Shown here: positions 36,187 to 47,606 of the stretch, one piece after another
Layout of the letters: each line of letters begins with the position of its first letter
How positions within the stretch are numbered: position 1 is the first letter of the stretch
Source of the DNA: Limonium bicolor
Lineage: Eukaryota; Streptophyta; Magnoliopsida; Caryophyllales; Plumbaginaceae
DNA length: 64,000 nt
Assembly: GCA_023374045.1 (NCBI GenBank)
Contig: CM041778.1
Span: forward strand, 97,218,839-97,282,838
Direction of reading: 5' to 3'
Translations under genes and position numbers: made by a program
The notes under the pieces: model-generated
Seen by the model: the letters and a program-made list of their open reading frames with translations, nothing else
Told to the model about the DNA's origin: nothing
Databases searched by the model: none

Positions 36187-37084
36187 AGGATTGGAGGGGT
36201 GGGTCATGTTCCCGAGCAAAGATTGAATATCTTCTTAGAGAGTTTTTCAACTTCCTTTCGGAGGTTGCTGCGATCTTCACTTACTTCTGTTATCTTATTA
36301 TTGGTCCACTCTGGCAATTCTGAAGGCAACACTTGCTTAACAAATTTGATAGGTTTAAAGGCAAAGGCATTATCTTTTTCTTTTATACGTTTGTTAAGTT
36401 GATCAACAGTGGATCTCAAGATTTTATTTTGAGATTAAGAACTATTCAACTCATTTTGCTTTGAGCAACATTTCTCAGTAGATCACTGCTAGATCTCTCG
36501 TGAGATACTCTATCTGAATCTCTAGCTCTTCATGACTATTATGGTTAAAGCCAGTAGTAGTACGTGTCAATTACTTCCTTTTTAAGGGAATCAATTTGAA
36601 ACCCATACACCTGAATATCTATCCGTAATGAGCAGGATTGGGTGGGGTGGGTCATGTTCCCGAGCAAAGATTGACTATCTTCTTAAAGAGTTTTCAACTT
36701 CCTTTCGTAGGTTGTCGCGATCTTCACTTACTTCTTTTATCTTATGGTTGGTCCACTCTGGAAATTCTAAAGGCAACACTTGTTTAACAAATTTGATAGG
36801 TTTAAAGGCAAGAGCATTATCTTTTTCTTTTATACGCTTGTTGAGTTGATCAACAATGGATCTCAAGGTTTATTTTGAGATTAAGAACTATTCAAATCAT
36901 TTTGCTTTGAGCAACATTTCTCAGACGGTCAAAACTAGATCTCTCGAGGGATACTCTATCTGAATCTCTAACTCTTCATGACTATTATGGTTAGAGCCTG
37001 TAGTAGCATGTGCATCAATTACTTCCTTTTTAAGGGAATCAATTTGAAACCCGTACTCCTGAATATCTAACCGTAATGAGCAGG
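36187..37084. repeat. 447-bp tandem duplication in copia gag
   Basis: The block starting AGGATTGG at 36187 is repeated from 36634. Both copies include TCATGTTCCCGAGCAAAG, TTAGAGAGTTTTTCAAC or a close variant, and a shared tail with GAATCAATTTGAAACCC. On the minus strand each encodes a coiled-coil-like stretch with LNKRIKEKDNA and PIKFVKQVLP. The duplication arose inside the element. Confidence 0.85.
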
Positions 37085-37553
37085 CTAGAGTTTTTGACTC
37101 ATCAACCTCCTCTCTGAGGGAGTTAATGATGATGCGAGACTCTTCAAGCTCAGCTGTGAGATCTGATATTAGTTTATTATATTTTGCCTTCAAAACACTT
37201 GTATTAATCACGATTTTTCAAATGAGAGTGAGAAAACTTTTTGATGTAATACGATGGAGATTAGTTTCAAGATGAGACTGAGTTACCTCATTGTCAGGAA
37301 TCATGGAATGATGATGTTTGTGTGCCATTAGACAGACTAGCCCAACATACTCATGTCGGGGCCATCAGAGTCTGAGTCCCCCCATCCCTTACTAGCAAGC
37401 AATGATTGTCCCTGTGGCTTCCCATATAGATTTTAAAAAAGGGGAAAGTCCTTCTTAAAATGACCTGGCTTATTGCAGTTAAAGCACGTGATAGAATATC
37501 CTTTATGTCTTCCCGAGGAATTGAACAAGTGAAATAGACTCCTTTCTGACTGG
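36204..37553 (-). pseudogene. Copia gag, zinc knuckle and coiled-coil part
   Basis: On the minus strand CFNCNKPGHFKKD (complement of about 37455-37493) is a CCHC zinc knuckle whose last cysteine is lost (F instead). It is followed by SLLASKGWGDSDSDGPD and, after frame breaks, LKAKYNKLISDLTAELEESR and a long heptad-rich stretch ending EVIDAH. Such a coiled coil after the knuckle is usual in SIRE-type gag proteins. Confidence 0.75.
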
Positions 37554-39320
37554 TGTTGGGCAAAATAGTAGTTAAACTATCTAGCTAACTATGGGCAGTG
37601 AACCCAATCATTGTAGCACAACAAGGTCGTATCCATAGGGACTTCGTAACTATCTAGCTAATTATAAGGTTAGTAATTGTGCAAGAGAATATATAAAAAA
37701 GTACATAAACGGTAAATGGGGGGTTTAGCCAGTGGCAATCTTGGTGTTTTTTATTTGAACAGATAAAAACAATTAAAATCTTAAATAAAACTATTGTGTA
37801 TCGAATGGATGGAAAATGTGCTAAGGAAGGTGAAATCGTCCAAATATACTTCAGACTTTAATTATAATCCTAATTTGCTCTATTTGTCTGTTTAGGAATT
37901 TACCTTGTGGCCTCCATAAAGCATAGGTAAGGTCAACTCTTAATTAATTCAATAAACTCTTTACTAACAGAAAAAGTCTAAATCATTAATTAGCATTAAG
38001 CAAAAATTCCTTTAATAACAGCGATGGATTTTATCAGCTAATCAAGGAGATAATATCTAACGTTTATCTCTCTTTGTGGTTTATTCTCAAATTTACAAAA
38101 TCAATGAAATAAGAGAAACCGTAAATGCGTAAAAATGATCAGTTCTTAAGCATTTAATAATTTAGAGAGACAAAACAAATATTTATAAGCAAACTCGGTA
38201 CTATAAATAAGTCTGAATTATTTGGGGTCAAACACCCATCCTAAGCACAAATATAAACTTAATCAGAAATTGAAATAAAAATAGAGTAAAGATAGACAGA
38301 CATCATAAATAAGACAGATATTAAAACAGAGTAAAGTTTGAGGAAAGAAAGAACTCTATTTAGGGAGAGTTGTTTTGATTCTGGGCTTGTCTCCGTGATT
38401 ATGCCGACCTCAAAACGATGACAAACGGGTAGAACGAATAATAACGAACAAACTGGCAAAAGTAGACCGTGTCCGGGTCTAGTTTAGCCGGACACAAATC
38501 CGGACACACCTGTCCGGGTCTAGTTTAGCCGGACACAAATCCGGACGAAGCATTTTTAATGGAGTTCGCGTCTGGGTTTGTGCAGAGCTTCGTTCTGCGT
38601 ATGGTTTTCTGGAAACAAGAGCGTAAGACTAATTTGGTGATGAAAAAGGATGAAGAATGGAGTATGGATGGTGGGAGAGTGAGTGTTGATGAGCGTTGAT
38701 GAGTTTTGGATTTCATGAGGGATGATCTTGAAGATGGAAGGAGCGTGGGTTATTTATAGCAGAGGAAAGGAAGAAGAGGACAAAGCTTGCAGCAGGCGTG
38801 GATGAAGAAAATAAGGGATGCGGCGCCTGATATGTTTGATATGGTAGATAGATATGTTTGTAGGCGCAGCAATTGAAGAAGAAAATGGTGAAGACGGCGC
38901 AGTAATTGAAGAAGAAAATGGAGAAGACGGCGCCGAAGAAATCAGTCACGTGAATTCTGGGATCTGGGCTGCGTTTACACCCGTCCGGAAGTGCGTCCGG
39001 ATCCGGACATGTGTGTCCGGAAGTGCGTCCGGGTAGTTTTGATCCGGACGTGTGTATTTCGTCTTGTCTTGTTCTGTAAACTTCGACAGGCTCCAGATTC
39101 TTCGTTTGAGCTCCGTTTTTAGATCCGTTTACGCCTATGCATTCGTCTCTTCGTCTACTTTGCTCGCTTGGTTTTCCTCATGTTTAACCAATAAATCTGT
39201 AAGATAACCAATAAAACATAAACTAGAGGAAAACTAACCAAAGTGGAGAAATGAGCAAGAAAAGTGCTAATATAACATATGAAATACACCCATAAATCAT
39301 GCTCATTTGGACACTTATCA
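37554..39320 (-). mobile_element. Solo LTR inserted in copia gag
   Basis: In plus orientation it begins TGTTGGGCAAAATAGTAG and ends GGACACTTATCA, flanked by the perfect duplication ACTGG (37549-37553 and 39321-39325). It is 1767 bases. Both ends and many internal segments match the LTRs at 41630 and 45453, but no internal region follows, so it is a solo LTR left by recombination. It carries many TCCGGAC-containing repeats (38460-38550 and 38980-39060). By analogy with the full element it reads on the minus strand. Confidence 0.9.
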
Positions 39321-39760
39321 ACTGGTCGAGGGAGTTTTAGCCTGCAAAGCTTGGTTAGTAATAGATACAATCTGATTTGAAGAGGAAGCAGTATTACCGA
39401 ACTTTATTTTAATGTTCTTTTTGTACTTATCAAGAGAAAGTAGATATGGTCCAAGATAATGGACATTCCATTTTGACAAGTCTTTGGATGCCTTGGTGGA
39501 AATCATGCTCTCAGTCCACTCTTCTCGTAAACTGTTGAAGAGCTTGTGAAGAAGACTCTCTTTGTCCTGGAGTATGCCAAGTTCCTGCGTAACCGAGGTT
39601 ATTTCATAAAAACGATTAAGTATCATCTAGTGACTCACCTAGTTTTTTAATAAACTTTTCATAATCCATCCTCAATTCTTGAGCTTTGCATTGTATTTAG
39701 TTATGTGATTCCTTCATGAGTTGTCTGAAGGAGTTTTCCACACTTCATTTGCGGAGTTAC
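39318..39760 (-). pseudogene. Copia gag N-terminal (UBN2-type) part
   Basis: The minus strand reads EVWKTLLQTTHEGIT upstream, then, after stops, LLHKLFNSLREEWTESMIST and KASKDLS, followed by YLLSLDKYKKNIKIKFG. This is the UBN2-type capsid region of copia gag. It is separated from the zinc-knuckle half by the solo LTR. Confidence 0.8.
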
Positions 39761-40077
39761 AGTGAGACTCTTCTTTGTTCAGGAAGGGAAAGACTTGTGT
39801 TTATGACAATGTGCTTGACGATTCAGCTCGTGTGTCTTTCTCTCTATCGAAGTCCACTGGCTTCTGTTAAAAGGGATAGGCATATATCAGGTCGTTATTA
39901 TCTCCCACAATTCAGAGTTAATGGACTCCAAGCGTTGTTCCACTCTCATTTTTCCAATGGTCATAGTTTGTGGATGTGAGCCTAGAATGCCCCCAATGTG
40001 TCTTGTTGTTTTGATTTGCAAAAAGATCCGTATGGTGTTGAGATTTTATGTTAGCTAAATGAGGCTTTGAAACCAAT

Positions 40078-40852
40078 TGTAGGATCGATGGGGCTAACGT
40101 AGTCTGTCTAGGTTGTGAGACTTGGACAAACTACCTTGATCAAAATGTAACAGACAAAGCAATCGACAAACACAAGTACACAATAAAGACTCCTTTTACT
40201 ACTTAACAAAAAGAGTATACACTGCTTACTAAGTAGACATGATCTACTTAGTGAGTACTCTCACGAATCCTAACAATTCTCTGATCAGCTCAATGGATGG
40301 TGAAAGTAATCTAGGAACTTCCTAGTACAAATCTAACAATAAAATGCTTAAGAAACAAAGCTAACAACATGACAGAAGCTTCTCTCATTCTCGAATACAA
40401 AGCTCTTAAATTTCTCACAAAATGCTAGTTAACTCAGACAAGAAAAAGCATATGGACAACTGTTAATTCCAGCTCTTTATATAGCAATGCCTTTGAAGCC
40501 GTTAAGGGAGTCTGTTTCCAAAATTTTAGGGTATATACCGTTTTTTAGCATAAATTTTGGACCTGTCTCACTTTTGGGATGATTAAGGTTGTGACTCAGA
40601 TTATTACGACTCAAGGAAGTTGATCGTTAATAATATAACGTTGGGAGAAGCCAGACACATTTTTTATCCTTGAGTTTTGTTGGAAGTTACCACCGTTAGA
40701 CCCATTAGCCACTTATTTACTAACATACTCGTTCCTTGAGACCGTGTCGATCAGTGTACACTATGTTTGTTACAACAGGGTTGACTGTCATTCTTGAAGA
40801 ATTATGCGCACATGGATATACTCTATCTTCAGCAACACACAGGGTTCCAACA
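40078..40852 (-). repeat. 5' LTR and primer site of the SIRE-like element
   Basis: In plus orientation it is TGTAGGATCGATGG to AGGGTTCCAACA, 775 bases. Just to its left, the complement of 40063-40074 is TGGTTTCAAAGC, a two-mismatch form of the initiator-Met primer site TGGTATCAGAGC. So gag starts to the left and the element reads on the minus strand. Confidence 0.75.
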
Positions 40853-41570
40853 CTGGAGTTCATTCGGAGTACCCAAATGCTAACTTGGGTGGATCTAGGT
40901 CAAAGTCATGTAAATGATGAATTGATTCACCTAGATTAAGATGCAAGGTACTTTCCTTTTATGGAAATCAACATCTACTTTGTTCGGAATGTGATTTACC
41001 CTTGGTGTGTGTGGTATCATGCCAATATTACCCTCCTAGTCATATCATCTTACTTGCATTGCCTTTGTGAGGCTGTTGTGTCGAGGGGTTCATATTGGGA
41101 GGACTACATGTTGATATAGTGGCAACTTATAGAATATCTTACTAGTCCATATTTCGTGGAGCTCAGGTACTTCTTTTGTGTCGAGAGGTTCATATTGGGA
41201 GGACTGCCAGAACACGCCTTTTTCCAAGGCAAGGAACACGCAGATGAAGAAGCTGCACATAGACATAAGCTATTGCATTGCATCATCTCAATGCAAGTGT
41301 GTCGGTCATCATCTACCCTATGGGTCTGTGTCTGTTGTGAAAGACAGGCATTCAAGTTGGCACCTTGTAGGTTGTACTCGTTACCCATTTCCCCTTAAAA
41401 TTTTTAGTCTTTGATAAAGTCAATGATCCGCCGCGACCTGATCTTTGTCCTTTATGCCCGTTTTGCGGTATTGTGCTCCAGAGATTACTGCCTGACTTCT
41501 TGCTCTCCTCATCACCTGTGTAAAATTATAGTAGCATATTTTTTCTTTTAATGGTGTTTTTCATCCATTG
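40853..41570. other. Unassigned interval with a ~97-bp direct repeat
   Basis: GTTCATATTGGGAGGACT occurs at about 41089 and again at about 41188, each after TGTCGAG. No gene is recognised. Confidence 0.4.
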
Positions 41571-41629
41571 TGTGTGTGTGTGTGTGTGCGTGTGTGTGTG
41601 TGCGTGTGTGCGTACGTGCATGTGTGTGT
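41571..41629. repeat. GT microsatellite, left half
   Basis: A TG/CG dinucleotide run interrupted by the LTR element that starts at 41630. The right half is at 46841-46899. Confidence 0.9.
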
Positions 41630-42979
41630 TGTTGAATAAAATAGTGGTGAAACTAGATTGCTAACTAATGGGCAGTGAACCCAATCAGTGTAGTACAACA
41701 AGGTCGTATCCACTGGGACTTCATAACTATCTAGTTAATTATCACCTTAGTAAATGTCCAAGAGTATAAACAAAAGTGCATAAATGTAAATTGGGGGGTT
41801 TTGGGGTTTTGGTTTGATAATGAAGAAATAAAGGAAAGTAATAAAACTAAAGTAACTCAAATAGGATAGATGTAGCCCGGGTTGGATATTTACACCCGTC
41901 CTCCCCTTACTACCGATTGTCGACCCTTGAAATTATAGCAAAACAACGAGAAAACTTAATTAATTAGCAACCTAATCTAGGCATACTAATCCTAACCAAT
42001 TTAACCGGAACTTCTCAATCAGCTAAGCCCATGGTCAATCGATAGCACTAAGCTCAAGTTCCCTAAGGTTGCAATGTAGTCTAATATCAAAATCATTGAA
42101 TTAGAGTACACCGTTTTAATCCCCAACGGTTTAGGTTTCTATCTCAGAATCACATTTTGATAGAATCCCATAATAATGCAAAACTAATCGGTAGGCCAAA
42201 CCAACTAATTTAACACATAGATGACAAATTGAGCAAAACCTAAACAAATCCTCAAATCATGAGTAACAAGTTTAAGAATCATGAATACTCAATACTCATC
42301 TTCATTACGCTCAAGGACTAAAAATAAAGCATTAAACAAGTTCAAGATCCAACAATGGAGATTTTGGGATTTTGGAGCAAAATCCCTATCCCAAACCACA
42401 AGAGATTCTACACAAACATGAAGAAGAAAACAAGAACAAAGGGATAAGAGGAGGCCATTAATGGAGCTTGAAGGGAGGTGGGCTTTTCTTCTCTTCTTCC
42501 TCTTCTTTTTCCTCTTCTTTCCCCTACTTTTTGCTTCTATTTTGAGGCTAGAATGCCCTTTGTCTCTAGTTGTGAGAATGAGGACCTGATTCCTTATGCT
42601 CGGCTTTTTTATTTTTTGTGTTTCAGCACGTGTCCGGACACCACTAATGGGGAGGAATTTGAGCGCGAGGGTTGCTGTCCAGACTTTTGGACACGAAAGA
42701 ATCGACACACTGACTTCGACCGACCCACACTGCTAGGTAAGTCGAACTTCAAAGTGCTCTATCTTCTTCGTTGTAGCTCTGATTTTGGATCTGTTTGCGC
42801 CCACGTGTTTTTATTTTTGTCTACTTTATTCCTACTTATGTTATTCCTTATTTTTCAGCAACAATTGTATAAAACACAAAAGTAGTGGAAAACTAGCTAG
42901 AGTGGAGAAATAAGCATGAAAAGTGTTGATAAAACATATGAAATACACCTCTAAAACATGCTCATTTGGACACTCATCA
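41630..42979 (-). repeat. 3' LTR of the Athila-type non-autonomous element
   Basis: In plus orientation TGTTGAATAAAATAGTGG to GGACACTCATCA, 1350 bases. It aligns with 45453-46840 over its whole length, with scattered substitutions and small indels. Open frames inside have no recognisable product. Confidence 0.92.
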
Positions 42980-44122
42980 CGCCCCCACACTTACCTTTTT
43001 GCTTTTCCTCAAACAAAACCAAGAATCCATGCAAGTAAGGAATGCTCAAGACTAACAAATACTAACATGAATTGTAGGATAAGAAAATAAGCAAAAAGTG
43101 ATTAAAACTTTTGAGGAGTGTGAACCATCTCTTAGTGGTGGCATGGGTGTGCTCAGGGCAAAATAAAATTTAGAGTTTCGGGGTATGATCCGGAGTGCAT
43201 CAAAGTTCTAAAAATTATGTGACTTGAAGAACTTTTACCATGGCCAACTTCTCTCAAGAATGGGCATTGAGAAGAAAACAAAAGGAAAAATAGATTTATG
43301 CATTTGTTTCACTTTTGCATAAGAGATGAGAAGATACAATTTTGGTATCAAGCCTTTGCAATTAAGAACACTCAGCTCTCATTGTTGGTTACCAATGGTG
43401 TCTTACAAGTCCCTTAAAGGGTTTTCACAAAGAAGCACCCCTTAGCAATCTCTAAGAAAGAAGATACAAGAAACCCCAAATCAATAAAAATCTAACCATG
43501 TAAGATCACTTGGCCACACCGCCTATAAAGTGCTCCTCAAAAGCAATCAAAAAGAAATATTTGAGCATTTATCCCACAATTCATAACAGTATTTGTTCTT
43601 AATGAGAAAAACTCACAACACAAGGGTCCAAGTTTTTTTATTTTGGACAAACACAAGATAAGCAAAGGGATTAAACATTTAAGCACAAAATTCACAGAAA
43701 ATGTCACTCCCCCACACTTAATTTGAACAATGTCCCCATTGTCCACCAAACAAATTGGGGAAGGTTCCAGAAGACCTTTTCGGGAAGCAGACAGAGTGAA
43801 AATGCAAGGGACACAAACAACATTATAGCACATAAGCTATGCCCACTAACAAAAACAAGCACGGTCAAAATGAAGAAAGAGAAGTGAGATTAGCAAAATA
43901 AAAGAAACTAGTACTCCCCTGAGATTGTTCTTGCTTTCATTGAAGGAACTCCACCACACTTGAGCTTTAGCCTCAATTAGCGTAGCTTGGTTGTGGTGTG
44001 GACTTTAATTTGCACCTGCATAAAACACTAGAAGCAGCCAAACTACAACTGGGGTGAAGAGTTAGCGAAAACAAAATCAAAGGAGAATGTGACAAATTAA
44101 AAAAAATGAAAATGAAAGAAAT

Positions 44123-45311
44123 TCATCCAGGTGGCCTCCCGGGAAGCTGCCCATCTTTAAGGTCTTTGGCTAGACCATACCACATTGAAGACCTCCAGGA
44201 TAGAAAATGAATATTGAAGGGGGCTTCAATGGGTGGGTTGGCGGGCATCATTTTCCTTGAAGAACGGCCCAAATTTTTCGGTTGATGATCCTTGGTGCTA
44301 GAATCATCTTGTGGTGGAGACTCCTCTTCAAATTTAAGGATGAAGACGTTCTTATCTTCATTTAGCAGTGCAGGGAGAACTTCGGGCTGGACTTTGTCTT
44401 CAATCTCTAGTCCATGATCAAATGGGAAGGTGGCCTCCACACTTAGCGGGTAGACTTTGAGCTTCCACCATTTATCACTTGAGCATGGGTGGATATGGCC
44501 TTAATCCTCCGGGTGAAGATCAAAGTTTGACGGCTCCTCCTTCTCAACTATTTGGTGAGGCTCATAGGAATAGCCTTGATGGACATCAACTTTAGAGGGA
44601 GGTGGATCCTTAAAGTAGATGGAGGCACTTTCCTCTGGTGACTCAGAGGGAGGCGGTGTCTCCTCCTTCTCAAAGTTGAGGATGTGATCATCCTCATTGT
44701 ATTGATGAATAAGGGAGGGGGAGACAAAGGTGGTTGACTTCAGAGGGAGGAAACTCCATGAGGTCGAAGTATAAAGTCTCTTCTGACGAGTTGTCTTCAT
44801 AATCAAGCTGGTGGTTGTTTGGCGGTGAACTCTTTGATTCGGACAAGGAGGGAGAGAGAGGACAACTCAAGTCCTCAGTAGGTTGCTCCACCTCTAGAAC
44901 TTTTTCGCTCTCAAGTTGTTGCACAATTTGATCTATTCGAGCTTGAACATTCATGTTGAAGGTATCTTGCTTCATGTTAAAGGCATCTTGCACAGTTGCG
45001 TTAAGCTTACAAAAAGAGATAAGATCTGACATGAGCTCCTCCAAACTAAGCAAATCAACCTTTACTGTGATCACAGGACAGTGAGCGCTCTCATGGTCTC
45101 CTCCACACTCTTAGCACACAAGCCTCCGGTAGACAGATGAGTTAAGGTCCTCCTTGAGAGCTCTCAATTCTGACATTGTTATTGGACGTTGGGGGCTCTC
45201 ATAGTACTCTCTGCACCTTTGGCATACACTTCATTGATTTGTGTTTTGTTCCGTGTAGTCACCATAGAAGAAACCATACAAACCTCCCGCTTGATTATAA
45301 TAACCATCCAT
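44123..45311 (-). pseudogene. Gag-like frame with two zinc-knuckle-like sites, broken
   Basis: From an ATG at 45311 the minus strand reads MDGYYNQAGGLYGFFYGDY, then a stop. Then come SVCQRCREYYESPQRP and a knuckle-like C*ECGGDHESAHCP, in which a stop replaces one residue. A helical segment with LLSLEELMSDLISFCKL and VQARIDQIVQQLESEKV follows, then acidic serine/proline-rich stretches, and finally SSMWYGLAKDLKDGQLPGRP near 44130. No protease, reverse transcriptase or integrase is present. It may be the coding part of a non-autonomous gypsy family; the name gag-like rests on the CxxC...C pattern only. Confidence 0.5.
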
Positions 45312-45452
45312 CAATGTTAGGTTCCTACAAAAGAAAAGAAAAAAATTATACACAAAAGGGGTAGATAAAGGAAATAAAAAATATGCACCGAAACTAAATA
45401 AATAATAAACCAGAAAGTTTGACCAAAGTCCCCAGCAACGGCGCCAAAAACT

Positions 45453-46840
45453 TGTTGAACAAAATAGTGGTGAAACTAGATTGCTAACTAATGGGCAGTG
45501 AACCCAATCAGTGTAGTACAACAAGGTCGTATCCACAGGGACTTCGTAACTATCTAGTTAATTATCAGCTTAGTAAATGTGCAAGAGTATAAACAAAAGT
45601 ACATAAATGTAAATTGGGGGTTTTTGGGTTTTGGTTTGATAATGAAGAAATAAAGGAAAGCAATAAAACTAAACTAACTAAAATAGGATAGATGTAGCCC
45701 GGGATGGATATTTGCACCCGTCCTCCCCTTACTACCGATTGTCGACCCTTGAACTTATAGCAAAACAACGGGAACATTTAATTTATTAGCAACCTAATCT
45801 AGGCATACTAATCCTAACCAATTTAACCAGGACTTCTCAATCAGCTAAGTCTAGGGTCAATCGATAGCACTAAGCTCAAGTTCCCCTAAGGTTGCAATGT
45901 AGTTTAATATCAAAATCATTGAATTAGAGTACACCGTTCTAATCCCCAACGGTTTAGGTTTCTATCTTGGAATCAAATTTTGATAGAATCCCACAATAAT
46001 GCTAAACTAATCAGTAGGCCAAACCAACTAATTTAACACATATATGACAAATTGAGCAAAACCCTAAACAAATCCTCAAATCATGAGTAACAAGTTTAAG
46101 AATCATGAATACCCAATAATCATCTTCATTAAGCTCAAGGACTAAAAATAAAGCATTAAACAAGTTCAAGATCCAATAATGGAGATTTTAGGATTTTGGA
46201 GCAAAATCCCCATGCCTAACCACAAGATATTCTACACAAACATGAGGAAGAAAACAAGAACAAAGGGATAAGAGGAGGCCATTAATGGAGCTTGAAGGGA
46301 TGTGAGCTTTTCTTCTCTTCCTTCTCTTCTTCTTCCTCTTATTTCTCCTCTTTTTCCCTACTTTTCACTTCTCTTTTAGGGCTAGAAAGCCCTCTGCCTC
46401 TGGTTGTGAGAATGAGGACCTGATTCCTCATTCTCGGCTTTTTTATTTTACGTTTCAGCGCGTGTCCAAACACCACTAATGGGGAGGAATTTGAGTGCGC
46501 GGGTTGTTGTTCGGACTTTCAAGTCCGGACACATGCCCGGACACGGAAGAATCGACACACTGACTTTGACCGTCCCACACTACTAGGTAGGTCGAACTTC
46601 AAAGTGCTCTATCTTCTTCGTTCCAGCTCCGATTTTGGATCCGTTTATGCCCACGCGTTTGGCTTTTCGTCTACTTTATTCCTAGTTATGTTATTCCTTC
46701 TGTTTCATAAAAAATTGTATAATAAACCAATAAAACACAAAAGTAGAGGAAAACTAGCTAGAGTAAAGAAATGAGCATGAAAAGTGTTGATAAAACATAT
46801 GAAATACACCTTTAAAATATGCTCATTTGGACACTCATCA
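45453..46840 (-). repeat. 5' LTR of the Athila-type non-autonomous element
   Basis: In plus orientation TGTTGAACAAAATAGTGG to GGACACTCATCA, 1388 bases. It retains a fuller form of the TCCGGACA palindrome cluster (about 46495-46550) than the 3' LTR, where several copies are mutated. Confidence 0.92.
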
Positions 46841-46899
46841 TGTGTGGGTGCATGTGCGTGTGCGTGAGCGTGTGAGTGCATGTGTGTGTGTGTGTGCGT
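46841..46899. repeat. GT microsatellite, right half
   Basis: Continuation of the run at 41571-41629 after the 5.2-kb insertion, with GC and GAG interruptions. Confidence 0.9.
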
Positions 46900-47080
46900 T
46901 GTGATCCACTTCTACTTGCACGAGGTTGAACTTTTTTACTCCAAGTCGTACTTAGACACCATAGATTCATTGTAGCCTAGATACGATATCTTTAATCAAC
47001 CTGCCAAGGATGTATGTTAACATAGCTTTGATATCGCCTATAAGGATTATCATGACTCTAATTGTGGTTGGTTTCCTCCA

Positions 47081-47606
47081 TTTGTTGGTAAATTTGATGT
47101 TACCTTTGATCACATCAAGGAAAGGAAAGGTATATTCTGCATGAGTCCTTTCCTTTAATCATGATTGTTGGAAGTGAGAGACTCAGATTATGCATGACAT
47201 GTAGAATTGTTGTAGATGAGATTAACCAACTTTTCAAGTGTGAAGGATTCGGCTATTTTAGCAGCATTGGTAAACCAATTTTGAGTTTCCATGTCCAACC
47301 CTTGAGGAATGAGCTAATGCTTAATCAATCCCTGCCCATGGTCTTTGTTGGTAAATTTGATGTTACCTTTGATCACATCAAGGAAATGAAAGGTATATTC
47401 TGCATGAGTCCTTTCCTTTAATCATGATTGTTGGAAGTGAGAGACTCGGATTATGCAAGACATGTAGAATTGTAGCAGATGAGATTGACCAACTTTTCAA
47501 GTGTGAAGGATTCGGCTATTTTAGCAGCATTGGTAAACCAATTTTGAGTTTCCATGTCCAACCCTTGAGGAATGAGCTCATGCTTAATCAATCTTTGCCC
47601 ATGGTC
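47081..47606. repeat. 263-bp tandem duplication
   Basis: Two copies (47081-47343 and 47344-47606) contain TTTGTTGGTAAATTTGATGT, TCATGATTGTTGGAAGTGAG and CAAGTGTGAAGGATTCGGC. They differ at only a few bases, so the duplication is fairly recent. Both keep an open frame of about 60-85 codons on the plus strand (MIVGSERL...), but the product is not recognised. Confidence 0.9.

Larger units (their letters stand above)
32760..40852 (-). mobile_element. SIRE-like Ty1/copia retrotransposon, degenerate, minus strand
   Basis: Read on the minus strand the order is 5' LTR (40852-40078), primer-binding region, gag (39.75-36.2 kb), integrase (35.8-35.1 kb), reverse transcriptase (34.65-33.7 kb), then a decayed 3' end. 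The gag and pol order is that of copia. The style of gag, with a coiled-coil part after the zinc knuckle, and the KNVKEAL and GTKWVF motifs fit the SIRE/Maximus lineage. A solo LTR of another family is inserted in gag. A second copy of the LTR terminus, AGGGTTCCAACA, is at 32841-32852, after a TTTGCCATCATCA stretch, but the rest of the 3' LTR does not align clearly. Confidence 0.8.
41630..46840 (-). mobile_element. Non-autonomous LTR retrotransposon with Athila-type primer site
   Basis: It is 5.2 kb with LTRs at 41630-42979 and 45453-46840. The target duplication TGTGT (41625-41629 and 46841-46845) fits insertion in a GT run. On the minus strand, just inside the right LTR, the complement of 45429-45446 is TGGCGCCGTTGCTGGGGA. 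This is the primer site typical of Athila/Tat-type gypsy elements (usual form TGGCGCCGTTGCCGGGGA). The polypurine tract AGTGTGGGGGCG adjoins the left LTR (complement of 42980-42991). The 2.5-kb interior has only a decayed gag-like frame and no pol. Confidence 0.92.

Noticed and set aside
42289..42885. Open frames of 135-139 codons on both strands in the left Athila-type LTR
   Set aside because: They lie in the LTR, are not preserved in the sister LTR at 45453-46840, and show no domain.
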